Shown: piece after piece, positions 37,436 through 48,525 of the stretch | Numbering within the stretch: position 1 is the first letter of the stretch | Layout: every line of letters starts with the position of its first letter | NCBI GenBank assembly: GCA_963930645.1 | Contig: OZ005649.1 | Location: 386,871,887-386,935,886 of the forward strand | Reading direction: 5' to 3' | DNA length: 64,000 nucleotides | Origin: Salticus scenicus | Taxonomy: Eukaryota > Arthropoda > Arachnida > Araneae > Salticidae | The notes under the pieces: model-generated | Seen by the model: the letters and a program-made list of their open reading frames with translations, nothing else | The model's database searches: none | Told to the model about the DNA's origin: nothing | Translations under genes and position numbers: made by a program

Positions 37436-37844
37436 GTGTTGGAGTTTGTTGTGGAGCGTTCAAGCGATAAGATAGTAACTAGCTGTTTATATTTATTAAT
37501 AGCGTGGAGTGCGATCGAATAGTGAGTAGTCGTGCCAAGAAAAGTTTAAAAGGCTAGAGTTGCACGAGGTTAAGTTGTAGTGCAAAGTTATTCATTGAAA
37601 GTTGAGTTGGATTCGTGAACATTCTTCGAATACCTAGAAGTTCCGACAAGCTTCGGAAGTCATTTATTAAAGCTACAAGTGCTGAGCACTTTTATTTATA
37701 ATAGTTTTAATTTATCTATTTAATATTCTGTGAGTTACCTTAAACCATCCTCTTCATCTTTATTTTAAGCTGGAATAAACTTTATTTGTTTTATAAGCAA
37801 AGCTTCTTTATTGTCTCCTATCTTACGTATTTATTATAATGGGA
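37436..37844. other. Unidentified block upstream of the mariner relic
   Basis: Ends with GGAATAAACTTTATTTG and ordinary composition suggesting a polyadenylation region, possibly part of an LTR. It abuts the mariner transposase relic where the N-terminal half should be. No terminal repeats were found. Confidence 0.25.
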
Positions 37845-38118
37845 TCTGTTGAAGCCTGTGCACAGACCTTACAACTTTTGTGAAACAAATTATCACTGGT
37901 CATGAAAAATGTATCTTCTACAACAACGTTAATGGAAAAAAGTCATGATCCACGCGTGATGAGCCAGCACAATCCATAGTGAAAGCTGAAATGCATCAGA
38001 AAATGATCATGCTGTCAATTTGGTAGGACTGGAAGGATTATGTGTATTTTGAGTTGCTCCCGATCAAGCAAATGATCAATTCAGATGTTTACTGTCAACA
38101 ACTTATGAAATTCGAGGA

Positions 38119-38281
38119 TGGTTGGTTGGTTGGTTGGGTTTTACGTCGCACTAGTGCTACGCAGATGGGCAATTGGCGACGGTCTGGGACGCACCCCTAG
38201 AGGTGGTCCGGAGACATACTATCACAATTTTGATCCTCCACGAAAGGGATGGCTCTCTCTCTTCGATGACCCCCAGAGGTG
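38119..38281. mobile_element. SINE-like insertion in the mariner relic
   Basis: A 163-bp insertion starting TGGTTGGTTGGTTGGTTGGG, then TTTTACGTCGCACTAG. It is flanked by an imperfect 11-bp target duplication (AAATTCGAGGA at 38,108-38,118, AAGTTAGAGGA at 38,282-38,292). The transposase reads through to the other side. The TTTTACGTCGCACT segment is, from memory, common in arthropod genomes. A duplication of this length fits LINE-mediated retroposition. No Pol III boxes are clear. Confidence 0.65.
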
Positions 38282-38413
38282 AAGTTAGAGGAAACAATCA
38301 AAGAAAAAGTGTTAATATTGGCGAATTGTAGAGGAATCATGTTTCATCACCACAACACGTCATCTTTAGCAACACATTATGAATTACTTGAGCTTAGTTG
38401 GGAAGTGAGGTTA

Positions 38414-38620
38414 CAGTCGGTAACAAAAGTGTCCGAACACTAGCAAAAATTCCTATGTAAAAAAAGTACACTTCATACGGTTTTGTTAAATAAATCCTTG
38501 TCGAATCATGTTCTTACACTGACTAAGAACAGGATTCGACAAGGATTTATTTAACAAAACCGTATGAAGTGTACTTTTTCTACATAGGAATTTTTGCTAG
38601 TGTTTGGACACTTTTGTTAC
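38414..38620. mobile_element. Palindromic Tc1-type MITE, second copy
   Basis: Same family as 36,382-36,594, again starting CAGTCGGTAACAAAAGTGTC after TA. The right end lacks the final CGACTG and goes straight into mariner sequence, so it is end-truncated. The insertion lies within the transposase codons for the conserved SPDL region. Confidence 0.9.
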
Positions 38621-39004
38621 ATCTCCCATATAGTCTCGATCATGAACCATTGAATAATAATTTTATTTGAAAGATTTATTACAAAATTTTTAAATGGTAA
38701 AAAAAAATCGATAATAACGATGACCTCAGATCTCACTAGATCGAATTGTTTGCTGATAAGGACCAAGAGTTCTATGAGGCGCGGATTCAGGAAATTCCTA
38801 GAAAGATGGAAAAAAGGTCATCAAGCAGAATAAAAGAAAATTGACTGATTATAGTTCATTTTCTTCGGGTAGAAAAATAATTTTATTTTACTCTAAAAAA
38901 TCGAAATTACTTTCTTGTCGACCTGATATATGTAATTAAATTAAAAATATTTACTTAATCACATATTTAATGAAATTTTATTTTTTCCGACTGAGTGAAA
39001 ATAA

Positions 39005-39077
39005 TGCCTGGACCGGGAGTCGAACCCCGGATCTTTGACTTACAAGGTCAAGGCTCTACCAATTGAGCTATCCAGGC
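39005..39077 (-). tRNA. tRNA-Thr(TGT), minus copy
   Basis: A 73-nt cloverleaf with a 7-bp acceptor stem (GCCTGGA/TCCAGGC), a D arm closed by GCTC/GAGC, an anticodon stem TTGAC/GTCAA and loop CTTGTAA, giving anticodon TGT for threonine. The A box is TAGCTCAATTGG and the B box GGTTCGACTCC. In the standard T-arm register CGGGG pairs with CCCGG with one G-G mismatch. Shifting by one base gives a perfect stem with an 8-nt loop. A TTTT terminator lies 4 to 8 bases past the 3' end. It is identical to the plus copy. It could be a functional gene or the head of a tRNA-derived repeat. Confidence 0.85.
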
Positions 39078-39206
39078 CGACAACCCGGTCAGCATTACTC
39101 ACTCAGACAACCTTTAGGCGGAAACATCTCTGGTCTATCATGTAGATAGCTCAACAGAAAAAAGCCGCAGGAAATGGAAAACATCATTAAACAATGGGAG
39201 AATTGA

Positions 39207-39279
39207 GCCTGGATAGCTCAATTGGTAGAGCCTTGACCTTGTAAGTCAAAGATCCGGGGTTCGACTCCCGGTCCAGGCA
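39207..39279 (+). tRNA. tRNA-Thr(TGT), plus copy
   Basis: Base-for-base identical to the minus copy at 39,005-39,077, including the T-arm irregularity and the TTATTTTC 3' flank with a Pol III T-run. It is transcribed away from its partner. Confidence 0.85.
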
Positions 39280-39330
39280 TTATTTTCACTCAGTCGGAAA
39301 AAATAAAATATCATTAAATATGATTTTCTT

Positions 39331-41060
39331 CCACAGTTGATTGTATGATTTTAATAAAAAAATTAATCACATAAATACAAATGTAAAAGTTACCACAAAA
39401 CTTAACAAATAAAGTCCACTTTTTCTTTGTGTACTTTGAAGTAAAATGTTATAAGGCACTGAAAGATTAGTCTTTCACAAAGTATTGCCAAATGATCTAC
39501 CATACTACTATACCACATATGTTCCAGCCACATTCTACCATAGAATTTCTGGTTTTACATACTTTATATAAACTAAAATATATTGTTTATACTGCATCAA
39601 ATTAGGTTTCTGTGAATAGCATACCAAATATAACCAACCTTCAAATAAAACAATTACAGCAATAATTTATGAAATGGATAAATAAAAAAATCAACTATCT
39701 TAACTATTACTTTACAGTCACCCACCTCCCCCTCCCTTAAAATTTAGAGACATAATTTTTAAGAAATCAACTATGAAATTATTTCTTAACATTTTGATAT
39801 TTTATTAAAATAAGCGATATTCTCATAATAATTATTTTCTCTTTATCAAAAACACACATATATACATGTCTCGATAATAAATAAAATTAGAATTTTCTCC
39901 GTAAAAAAAAGAAAAAAAATCATGATCGTTTTACTTTCAAAGAACTCTTGACTAATGAGATAAATTCACTTATAACTAAAGGATTTTAGTATAATTTCGT
40001 TCTATACCCTCTTGCCTAAAACATATCGCAACAAAACAATTAAAGCAAATGAAAATAAATAAATAAATAAATAAATAAATAAATGACTAATGTGTTTTAA
40101 ATAAGCAATTACAAATCTTTTAAATAAAACAATATTTCAAAAGTATTTTTAAAATTAAGTTACATTTTTATATAGAATTAGATTACATCGATTAAATTAA
40201 GATAAATAATTACATTTGCTAAGTATTCAATAAATTTATCATTATATAGGCTAATATTTTGTTACACTCAAAAAAAATAAAAAAATAAAATAAAAATAAA
40301 AAATAAATAAATAAATAAATAAATAAATAAAATAAAATAAAATAAAATAAAATAAAAATAAAACCATCCATTTTTAAATTTTTTGAATGTGAATCTCCTA
40401 TTTATTGAAAAATTAAATATATTAAATTATTTTAAAATTTTCTTATTTTTAAAATGCGACCATTTAAAAAAAAAAAAAAAAATTTAAATGAGAAGGTCAG
40501 TTATCATTAAAAAGATTATTAAATTAAGGCGTCTTTTTGGTTGTATATCTTTTCTGGTAATAAAAATTATTCCACTTTTTTTTTTCAATTAAACAAACAG
40601 TTAATAAAAATAAGGAAAAGCATTATTTTAGCATCAGGAAAACAATTCTTTCGGAAATTAAAGCTGTCAAAGTTTCTTTCGGAAAGAGTTTTAAAAAGAA
40701 CAAAATAATTTTAACATGGAATTGGATTTAAGGGTGGTAAACGTAAATTGAAAGAATTGATAAATAAAGCGATAACGGTGCAAATCTGTAGTTTTTCGTT
40801 TAAAATAGGTTAAATTATTATTAATATTTATTTTTAAAAGTACATTCTTCAGCAGTATTTGACAAACACGTGGACAGAAGGAAATAAATCCAAATTTCAG
40901 AAATGTCCTGCTATCTATTTTATTTTATTTATTTATTTATTTTTATCTTCATTTATATTTTATATATATATATAACTGTTAGCAGAATGATATACAACTG
41001 TTAGAGGAGATAGTTCTCCCGCATCAGTGATTCACAGAGTTGTTAAAGTGATGAATGTAT
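39331..41060. other. AT-rich sequence with AAAT/AAATA microsatellites
   Basis: Very AT-rich. (AAAT)n is at 40,055-40,084, (AAAT)n-(AAAAT)n at 40,285-40,365 and (TTTA)n at 40,917-40,943. No gene or TIR pair found. Confidence 0.55.
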
Positions 41061-41063
41061 ATA

Positions 41064-42626
41064 CAGTCCGTTAAGAAATTATAAGACCACTTTAATTTTG
41101 TAAATTATAAGAAAAATAAATATTCTAATCATAATTTAAGTACATAAAATAACATATTGCTCTATATTTTTTTATAATTATTTTGCAATAACTTGGTATA
41201 ATGCAATAACTGTTTAATTAAAATATATATTAGAAAAAAGTGAAAAATAACCTGTTAAGAAAATATAAGACCACGTGCCGAAAAACAAAATTGTATTAAA
41301 AATTAATATGATATTGGTCCTCCATTTTTCCTGATGACTTCAAACACTCTGTTTTTCATTGAAGTAACCAGGTGGTTAAGTTCAGTCATAGAAATATTGC
41401 ACCATTCTTTTACAATGGTTACTTCCAGTTCATTGGCAGATGAAAATTGTTTATTATTAGCATAAACTTTGCGAGATAATATACCCCATAAGTTTTCCAT
41501 GGGGGTTCAAGTCTGGACTTCAACTTGGCTATGGCAAAACATTATTATTATTTTTTTTTTAACCACTCCTGTGTGGATTTAGATGTATGACAAGCAGCAT
41601 TGTCCTGTTGAAACATCCAGTTAGCACCACCTAATAAAGGTCCAGACGGTATCATATGATCATATAGCATAGACTGACATTGTGTAGAGTTCATATGATC
41701 CGAAATCCGCTGTAAATCACACAACCCCTCATAACTGAAAGCTCCCCAAATCATTACTGATACTCCACCCATTTGTCGACTGAAGCATTCTTTCGGTTCC
41801 TTCCTCAAGTCATGCCAATAGTGTTTGTAACCAGGTTAAATTTCTTTTCATCAGAAAATATAATTTGTTTCCACTCATCATCCATGACATGACATTTTTA
41901 GCCCATTTTAATATTTCTTATCGATGGCATTTCAATAACTTTGGTTTTTTCTTCAGTTTCATAAATTTCGTATTAATATTTAATTTAAGACTCTTCCAGA
42001 CTGTTACATGTAAAGTTTTCATGCTGAAACGTTTCGAAGTTTCACGAGTTGAAAGACCTCTTTTAGTTGACAGTCGAAAAAATTGTCTATTATCACGTGC
42101 TGTCAAAATATTTTTTCTACCAGATCGTTTTATTTTGTTTGAATAATCTTTTCTAATTATGGCATTATAAATGGCAGTTTTAGAACGGTTCATTAACCTC
42201 GCAATATCTATTTCAGATTTACCAGAACCTTTATAAAATAAAATTTTTCTTACTTCGCACTCCGATAATTCTTTACCTCGAGGCATCGTCAAATTAATCG
42301 TAGATAACACATTCAAAAACTAAGCTTTTGCTTCTTAGGTAATGCTTTTACGAAATACGGACGCATGCGCTTTATATTGAGTTTGACATCATGTATAATA
42401 TGCTAATTTCCTCAGGTGGTCTTATAATTTCTTAACAGTCACAGTCTTTAATTTTTAGTAAAATGAATAAGTTTTAATGAAGTTTAATTTAATTTCAAAA
42501 GTTGGAATTACTATAGGATGTGTTTTCCTATCAATTTTAAATACGAAACTAAAAATTTGCATATTATGCTGTCTTCTTCAGAAATGCACCAATACGCTTG
42601 TGGTCTTATAATTTCTTAACGCACTG
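41064..42626 (-). mobile_element. Tc1-like transposon with IR/DR ends (1,563 bp)
   Basis: Both ends begin CAGTSCGTTAAGAAATTATA and are flanked by TA. Each end holds a second, inner direct copy of the ~25-bp motif (about 41,252-41,276 and 42,413-42,439), the IR/DR layout known from Sleeping Beauty, Minos and relatives. The outer repeats are nearly identical and the interior carries a single minus-strand transposase with several breaks. Confidence 0.95.
41303..42316 (-). pseudogene. Tc1-like transposase, frameshifted
   Basis: Starting at MPRGKELSECEVRKI (ATG at 42,316) the frame gives an N-terminal helix-turn-helix domain (residues ~1-60, with DIARLMNRSKTAIYNAI). A GRKN segment and a second DNA-binding domain follow. 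The frame closes at a stop near 41,918. The catalytic core continues in other frames. FSDEKKFNL carries the first Asp (~41,860), MIWGAFSYEG and QQDNAACH the second (~41,590), and SPDLNP and MENLWG the Glu (~41,497), consistent with DD34E. I see frameshifts near 41,880, 41,845 and 41,503 and stops near 41,525. All three catalytic residues survive, so inactivation is by reading-frame damage and is probably fairly recent. Confidence 0.92.
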
Positions 42627-42638
42627 TATATGTATATA

Positions 42639-44017
42639 CAGACCGATTATCTAGATCGGTCGGGACCGATTCCGATCCGGTTAACGAAAAATCCGGATAA
42701 TTGGACAACTTATAAAACGGCCAAGTCAATTTAGGTAACTTCCATTCACATTTTTTCGAGGCTTACGACTGGCAATTGTAATAGTGATTATTTAGCATAT
42801 TACAAATGGCGTAGTTAGAAGTTAATGTTTGAAATGTTTCAAATTTTATTTTCTATAAAAATGGAACAAATTTTTACGTAAACGCTCACATAAAAATTAC
42901 ATAATATTACAGTATAGTATTACATATTTAAAAAACAATTTATTGTGATGGTAAAAAGAAATTCTTGAGAGTCTTCTGCTTCATAGAAGACATTCTTTTT
43001 TCAGCAGCCATATCCCTTAATCTTTTTAAATGTAGCAAATGATACAGCAATCAGGAAACGTATGGACGATATTCCTCCTTTGGGTTCGAGACTATAAAAA
43101 ATCAGCTGTTTTCGGTAAACTATTCTCAACTCTACCATAGCAAAGCATTGTGGCTTGCAAATATTTATCTTGCAATATTATTTATGAGAGTTACAGATTA
43201 TATGAAATTGAAGTAGTGATAACTTTGTTTTGTTTTTAATCCAGTTTTAGTAATATATTTTAATCTTAATCAGCATATGTAATATTAAAAGTTGCCGTGT
43301 GAACTGTGGCGATGTTAACAAATTTAAATGGATGTTCCATTTAGTAAATTCCTTTATTAAAGTGATTGAAATTCTATTTATTTAAGCTTTGATGTCTATA
43401 TATATGTGTGTGTGTATAAAATGTTCTTCTTAATCTTTTTTTCATTATATATATGTATGTATGTGTGTGTGTACATAAAATGTTCTGCAATTTTACGATA
43501 TGGAATAGTCTTAACTTTATCATTCGATTCAGTTGTTTACATTTCACTTTTGTTCTTGTTTGAACATTATTATTAAGTTTCACTGCAGAAATATTTAGGA
43601 AAATGTTATACGTAACAATAAAATATCATCTTGAATCTAATTTGTTTACAAAATATCGGCCACGTGTTCGGCGATTTTACCTACGGTGACGTCACAGGAA
43701 TATTGTCCATTCCTACCCTCTCTAATTCTTGGAAAAAGAAAAATCCTAATCCTTTCATTCAGCCCTTTCCACTCTCCTCCCTCACTGAAACTGGGCAGAA
43801 GAAAGCGAGTGGAGGGGGCGGGGGACAAAAGGAGCGATTTCGACCGTCTTCAGAGAATAAAAAAAATAAAAACTGATTTTCGTGGGATTTATTTATTTAT
43901 TTATTTTTTTTTTGGTGCTGGGGAGAAAACCTGAAAAGAAAAAAAAAATGCTACTTGATCGATCCGGTTAATTGGACATTCCGGTTAATCGGCGTCCGGA
44001 TAATCGGCGCTCTACTG
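42639..44017. mobile_element. Pogo/Tigger-like non-autonomous element (1,379 bp)
   Basis: The right end read inward starts CAGTAGAGCGCCGATTATCC and the left end CAGACCGATTATCTAGATCG, both followed by GGTTAA and CCGGATAA words. TA flanks both sides. CAGTAG ends with CGATTATCCG are typical of pogo/Tigger. No transposase is readable. A GC-rich stretch at 43,660-43,860 includes GGTGACGTCAC, a CRE-like palindrome. ORFs there are low-complexity. Confidence 0.75.
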
Positions 44018-44499
44018 TATATTCACATGAAGAACTAAAACACATGTTTTACAGCCAATCTAACAGTGAAATTAAAATGTTACATTTTGTATTTATTTAC
44101 AAGCAAAAAATTTTACCATTACCTAGGCTAGTCGGGTAATGGAATTAAAAAGTTCTGGAAATTTAACTTAAAAAGTGGTTTATTTACCCTATGGGTATGA
44201 GGAATGAATTTTTCATTTTTGAGTAGTTTTCCGGAAGATGATAAAATGCACTAAAACATTTCCACCAATTACATTCAATAAAAAAAAATGTTTTCGCTTG
44301 ATTATTTGGTAGTACTGTATTTCTTCTATGAATTAATACACACCACATTGTTTACTTAAATATATTAATAACATGCAGCACAACCTGAAAAGCACTTCTA
44401 GCAATTTCCGCTATATTCTAGTTTTTTGGGTATTCTTGTGAACGAATAATAAATGTTTTTCTACACGAAACATGCTTTTATTCATTTAAAAATATATAT

Positions 44500-44878
44500 C
44501 TGTGCTGATAAGTATAAAGGATTTAAGTCCATATTCTTGATTTTTCAGGAGACGAAAAATAAAGTTTTACTAGCTAAAAACAAATCAGAAGAATCGATTA
44601 GGAAAAAGGTATTTCGTTGATTTATACCCTTTATACCATTCAGTGGTTGTCAACCTTCATTTAATAACGGGAAAAATTGAATTAAATATTTTATACCATA
44701 CATGAATGGTAAATTTCTGAATTGGTCCTTTTTTTACTAATGGATTTTCTCAAAGACTAAATGACATAGAATTAAATCCTTTATACCAATCGATAGAGAA
44801 TTTTTTTCTGAGTCTGACTATGTACTTAACTCAAAATCGACATTTTTGGACTTAAATCCTTTATACTTATCAGTACAG
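44500..44878. mobile_element. MITE with TATAAAGGATTTAAGTCC ends (379 bp)
   Basis: Inverted ends CTGTGCTGATAAGTATAAAG / CTGTACTGATAAGTATAAAG extend ~33 bp and are flanked by ATAT on both sides. The internal ATCCTTTATACCA word repeats several times (44,620-44,790). No ORF. Confidence 0.85.
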
Positions 44879-44959
44879 ATATATTCATTTCATTTTGTTT
44901 GTTGCAGTTAAAAAAATATTTTGAAGTGTATTATTCAAAAATTTCGCGTTTATATGTTA

Positions 44960-45053
44960 AGTATTTGAATTCTTTTGGATGTCCCTGTCTGCGAATAGTT
45001 TTCTAAAAATCAACGAAAAGTTTAGTGCAGCATACCTATACGACATAGATTTA
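44960..45053 (-). mobile_element. Long-TIR element, left fragment of a split copy
   Basis: Matches 32,800-32,885 (TGAATTCTTTTGGATGTCC, CAACGAAAAGTTTAGTGCAG) and stops at TTTA, where the 3.47-kb element begins. It continues at 48,526. Confidence 0.75.
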
Positions 45054-45518
45054 CAGGGTGATTTTTTTTTCAAACTGTTGCAATTCAGAGCCACCTGTAG
45101 TTCGGTCTAAGAACCGAAATGACACCAAACTGGGTATAAGGACTAATTATGATATGGAAAGTAAGATTCCGTGAAAAAAAAATAAATAAAAAGAAAAAAT
45201 AAAGATAATTAATTAATTAATTAAATATGTAAACTTAATCATGGTACAGCCTTAATATAGCTCCCCTTGGCAACTTTTGAATTTTTATCGCCATTTTAGA
45301 CAAAAATACATAATTTATGCGATTATTTTTTCTGTTTCTTTTTTTTCGTTTCTTTTTACTTTCATTTTCTTTCTTTTCTATTTTTCAATAAATTATAAAA
45401 TATTGAGAAATAAAAAAGAAAGAAAAGAAAAATTACTAACTCAAACTCAAACTTAATTATCTTGTTTTATTTTATTTTTTATTTCATTTAGCACGCGAGC
45501 TTTTTATTTCCTAATTCC

Positions 45519-45612
45519 AGGGGGGGCGCCAGCTAGGGGGCCGGGGGGGCACAGCCCCCCCCGTCGGGGAGTCCGTGACCCCCATCGGGGCATACTCCTA
45601 AATTCTGTCGGG
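45519..45612. repeat. G/C-run block
   Basis: Clusters of G- and C-runs (GGGGGGCGCC, CCGGGGGGGC, CCCCCCCCGTCGGGGAG) that recur in altered form at 46,745-46,800. Strand pairing within the block could form a strong hairpin. Confidence 0.6.
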
Positions 45613-45704
45613 GAAAAAAACACAAAATTTTCAGTTTTTCTCCTTTTAGCAGCATTTTTCTTTCCTTTTACAAACTTGGAGCATTCCAGTTTTTGCATTC
45701 TATA

Positions 45705-46445
45705 TTCAATAGAAGAAAGTATTGGATTCATAAAAATTTTCATCTTCCGGTTTTCCATGAATGTATACGTTTTGAGAAGTCCAAAACACATTTTGATCAT
45801 GATATTTTTAGAAAATGTCTGTCTGTCTATGTGTGACAAAAATTTTGTTCTAAATGTATCTCAAGAACTACTGCACAGAACTACATATAAATTTGTATGT
45901 AGTTGCATCATGACATAAATTAGTGTCCATTAACTTTTTCTCCAAATCGCCTTATAGGTGGCGCTGCTGTTCTGCAATTTCTTTCATTTAATGGAAGGCT
46001 ATATCTCAGGTTCTATTTTGCTTAATCGAACAAAACTTGATATGCGAGAGCGCCATTATGAAACATCAGATTGATTTAATTTAGGTGCATATTGGCCGAT
46101 AAGTTGCGCTGCTTTGCTGATATTTTTCCCCAAGAAGAGGAAGGCTATATCTCAGTTTCTATTCTATATTATTGCAAATAACTTTGTATATGACAGGACC
46201 ATTATGAAACATTATGTGGAATCAGTTTCAGCGCACATAGCCAGATAGGTGACGCTCCTGTGCTTCAATTTTTTCCGTGAATGGGAAGGCTATATATCAG
46301 ATTCTATCTATATAATTACATAAAACTTGGTATATGAGAGGGCGATTTTAAAACAATGTACTGAATCAATTTAGGTTCATATGAGCTGATAGATGGCGCT
46401 GCTGTTCTGTAATTACTCCGTGAATAGGAAGACAACATCTATTGA
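45705..46445. mobile_element. Long-TIR family copy with ~140-bp internal units
   Basis: GAAAGTATTGGATTC near the start, a TGTCTGTCTGTCTATGTGTG tract, and repeated landmarks AAGGCTATATCTCAG (near 45,995, 46,141 and 46,286) and GTGGCGCTGCTGTTC-type words. Similar to 57,880-58,960. Confidence 0.6.
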
Positions 46446-46804
46446 AAGACCACCTATCTGGAGAGCCAATTTTCTGTCGCACGATAGGTGCCCCCCTTAG
46501 GAAAATTCGATTGTATATATACCTGGGATCAACGGATACGAAGATTAATTTTTTCTTAAGAATTTTCCTTCAGGCATTCTGCACATATTTTTTTCTGTGG
46601 AAAGAAAATATTATACACTCAGAGAACGGCACGATGACCTCCAAAACCACGAGGGGGCTAACAAATGGAATGGTACAAATATTAACAGTAATATTAATAA
46701 CAATATTGCAGTTTTTGTTAAATATCCATATAATAAACTCTCTCTATATAGTGCTCCCCTGTCGGGGAGGTGGTGTCCCCCCCCGTCGGAGAATTTCTGG
46801 TGCC

Positions 46805-47603
46805 ATTACTGCCTAATTCACAATTATATAAAAAAAAAAATTTTTTTTTCAATACTGTCTGTTTCGAAACTGATTATTAGGACTGAGGACTATTACTCTC
46901 AATCTACAGATTTCTACGATATCAGTTTTACGATATTTGGACATTTATCGAAAATATAATTGAATAATTTGAAAGTGATGTTATAATTTGAAAAAAAAAA
47001 AAAAAAAAAAAAAACTAATAGTCCTCCATACTAAACTAAATTCTGCTTTTGCCAGAATTTCATCAATTTTTTTTTTTTTTTTCTTTTAAGAAAAAGAAAA
47101 GAAAATTAATAATAATCAGTTTCGAAACGGGCAGTATCGAAAAAGTTTTTTTTTTTTTTTTTTTATAATTTTGAATCAGGAAATGAAAAGCGCGCGTGCA
47201 AAATGAAATAAAAAACAAAATAAGATTTATAAATGGACAATATTTAAGCTCGTGGACTCAGTTCAATGATATCATAAGAAAAAAAATTGACGGCATTAGT
47301 CTAATGAGATTAACTTTTTTTTTTTTTTTTAACACTAATTATCATTAGTTTTCTTTTCCTTTTCTTAAAAAAAAAAAAAAAAGAAGAAAGATTTTGATGA
47401 AATTCTGGCAAAAACATAATTTAGTTTAGTACGGAGAACTATTAGTTTTTTTTTTTTTTCAAAACTACTTTTGTCTAAAATTACAACATCGCTTTCAAAC
47501 TATTCAATTTTATTTTCGATAAATTTTCGATTTCGGTAAAAGTCCAACTATCGTAAAACTGGTATCGTAAAAATCCGTAGATTGAGACTAATAGTCCTCC
47601 ATC

Positions 47604-47645
<42 letters not shown>
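46805..47645. repeat. Foldback-like repeat cluster
   Basis: 46,805-47,000 and 47,010-47,210 are inverted copies of each other. 47,337-47,640 is a further copy. All share AAATTCTGCTTTTGCCAGAA, TAATAGTCCTCC and long A/T runs with 30,120-30,500. The cluster ends in an (AAT)n tract. Confidence 0.65.
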
Positions 47646-47646
<1 letters not shown>

Positions 47647-48525
47647 CCGAGAATCAGCATAAAACACGGATGTAAAAGCCAAATTCGCATTTATGCTTTA
47701 GTAAGTCACAACTGCTCGAGTAATTTGAACTATAAAAACAAGTATAGACAGTTAACCTTCCACTGTAATTTTGTATGTATGTATGTATTATTATAATTTT
47801 GTAGCACTTTTCACATTATACAGTGCCGTAAATATCCCTATCGGTAATTTTTGAAACTGATTTTATTTTTCACGGTATCAAACTTCCCATGCCAACATAA
47901 GTCTTCATATCAAGTTTGGTTCCATTTCAGTTGTTAGCATGAGCTACAGGTGGCTTTGAATAGTAACAGTTTAACCTCTTAAACGCCAAGCCTCTCGTTT
48001 TGGGAATATTTGATTAAGATTTTTTTCTCTACAAGTAATTAAGATAAAAATATTTTTGATTTTTTTCATTGAATATTTACGTGCCTAACTTTGTTGGTAA
48101 CCTTTGCAACAAGTTTGAAATGTCAATTTTATTTTTTAAATATTCATGTAAAATTGCATGCTTTTACTGGATGAGGGGAAAAGAAAAAAATCATCAAAAA
48201 TAATTCATTCGAATGCAGGGGGTTTAGAAACATTTAATATGAAAGAAACAGTTCTTTTTTTAAAATTTTAACAAACAGGGATCAAGAAATTTAATTTAAA
48301 AAGTTTTTGCAGTTTATATACATCTATGCTACCCCCATTAGTTGCCAAGTCTCCCACTTTGGAACCATATCATATCATCTAACAAATAATATATATATAT
48401 AATTATTAAAACTATATATGATTAGAGATGCATTTTGAAACCCAAAACATACGAATATATATATATATATATTTTCCCCTGTGAAATTCATATAGGGTGT
48501 TTAATGAGTTAAAAAACTCAGCCTG

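Larger units (their letters stand above)
37845..38870 (+). pseudogene. Mariner transposase relic, split by two insertions
   Basis: Reading across three segments gives a mariner-type (DD34D family) transposase. 37,845-38,107 includes ITGHEKCIFYNN, DEPAQSIVKAEMHQK and DWKDYVYFELLP. 38,293-38,411 includes KLEETIKEK, the degenerate FHHHNTSS and YELLELSWEV. 38,621-38,870 includes PYSLD, NNDDLRSH, LFADKDQEFYEARIQEI and on. The first catalytic Asp has become His (TGHEK for TGDEK), the second is His too (the family has QDNA), and in-frame stops occur near 37,962 and 38,033. The N-terminal DNA-binding half and both terminal repeats are missing or undetected. The copy is old and dead. Confidence 0.88.
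38955..39330. repeat. Inverted repeat containing two identical tRNA genes
   Basis: Two arms of ~120 bp, each holding a complete tRNA and its ~45-bp 3' flank (TTATTTTCACTCAGTCGG), surround a 129-bp non-repeated centre. The tRNAs point outward, and 5' sides face each other. Confidence 0.93.
45054..48525. mobile_element. 3.47-kb TA-target element nested in a long-TIR copy
   Basis: Starts CAGGGTGATTTTTTTTTCAA and ends with the reverse complement of CAGGCTGAGTTTTTTAAC. TA stands on both sides (45,052-45,053 and 48,526-48,527). Removing it restores a sequence colinear with 32,880-32,895. A second inverted pair lies inside (45,054-45,175 against 47,870-47,985, sharing GCCACCTGTAG and CCAAACT). The interior holds foldback repeats, G-rich blocks and a long-TIR start at 45,705. 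No transposase is visible, so it is a composite non-autonomous element. Confidence 0.75.

Noticed and set aside
43631..43934. Overlapping ORFs on both strands in a GC-richer part of the pogo-like element
   Set aside because: Low-complexity Lys/Gly/Pro-rich peptides without transposase motifs.
45504..46959. ORFs in the nested element with Pro/Gly-rich ends
   Set aside because: They read through G/C-run blocks and TE sequence. No recognisable domain.
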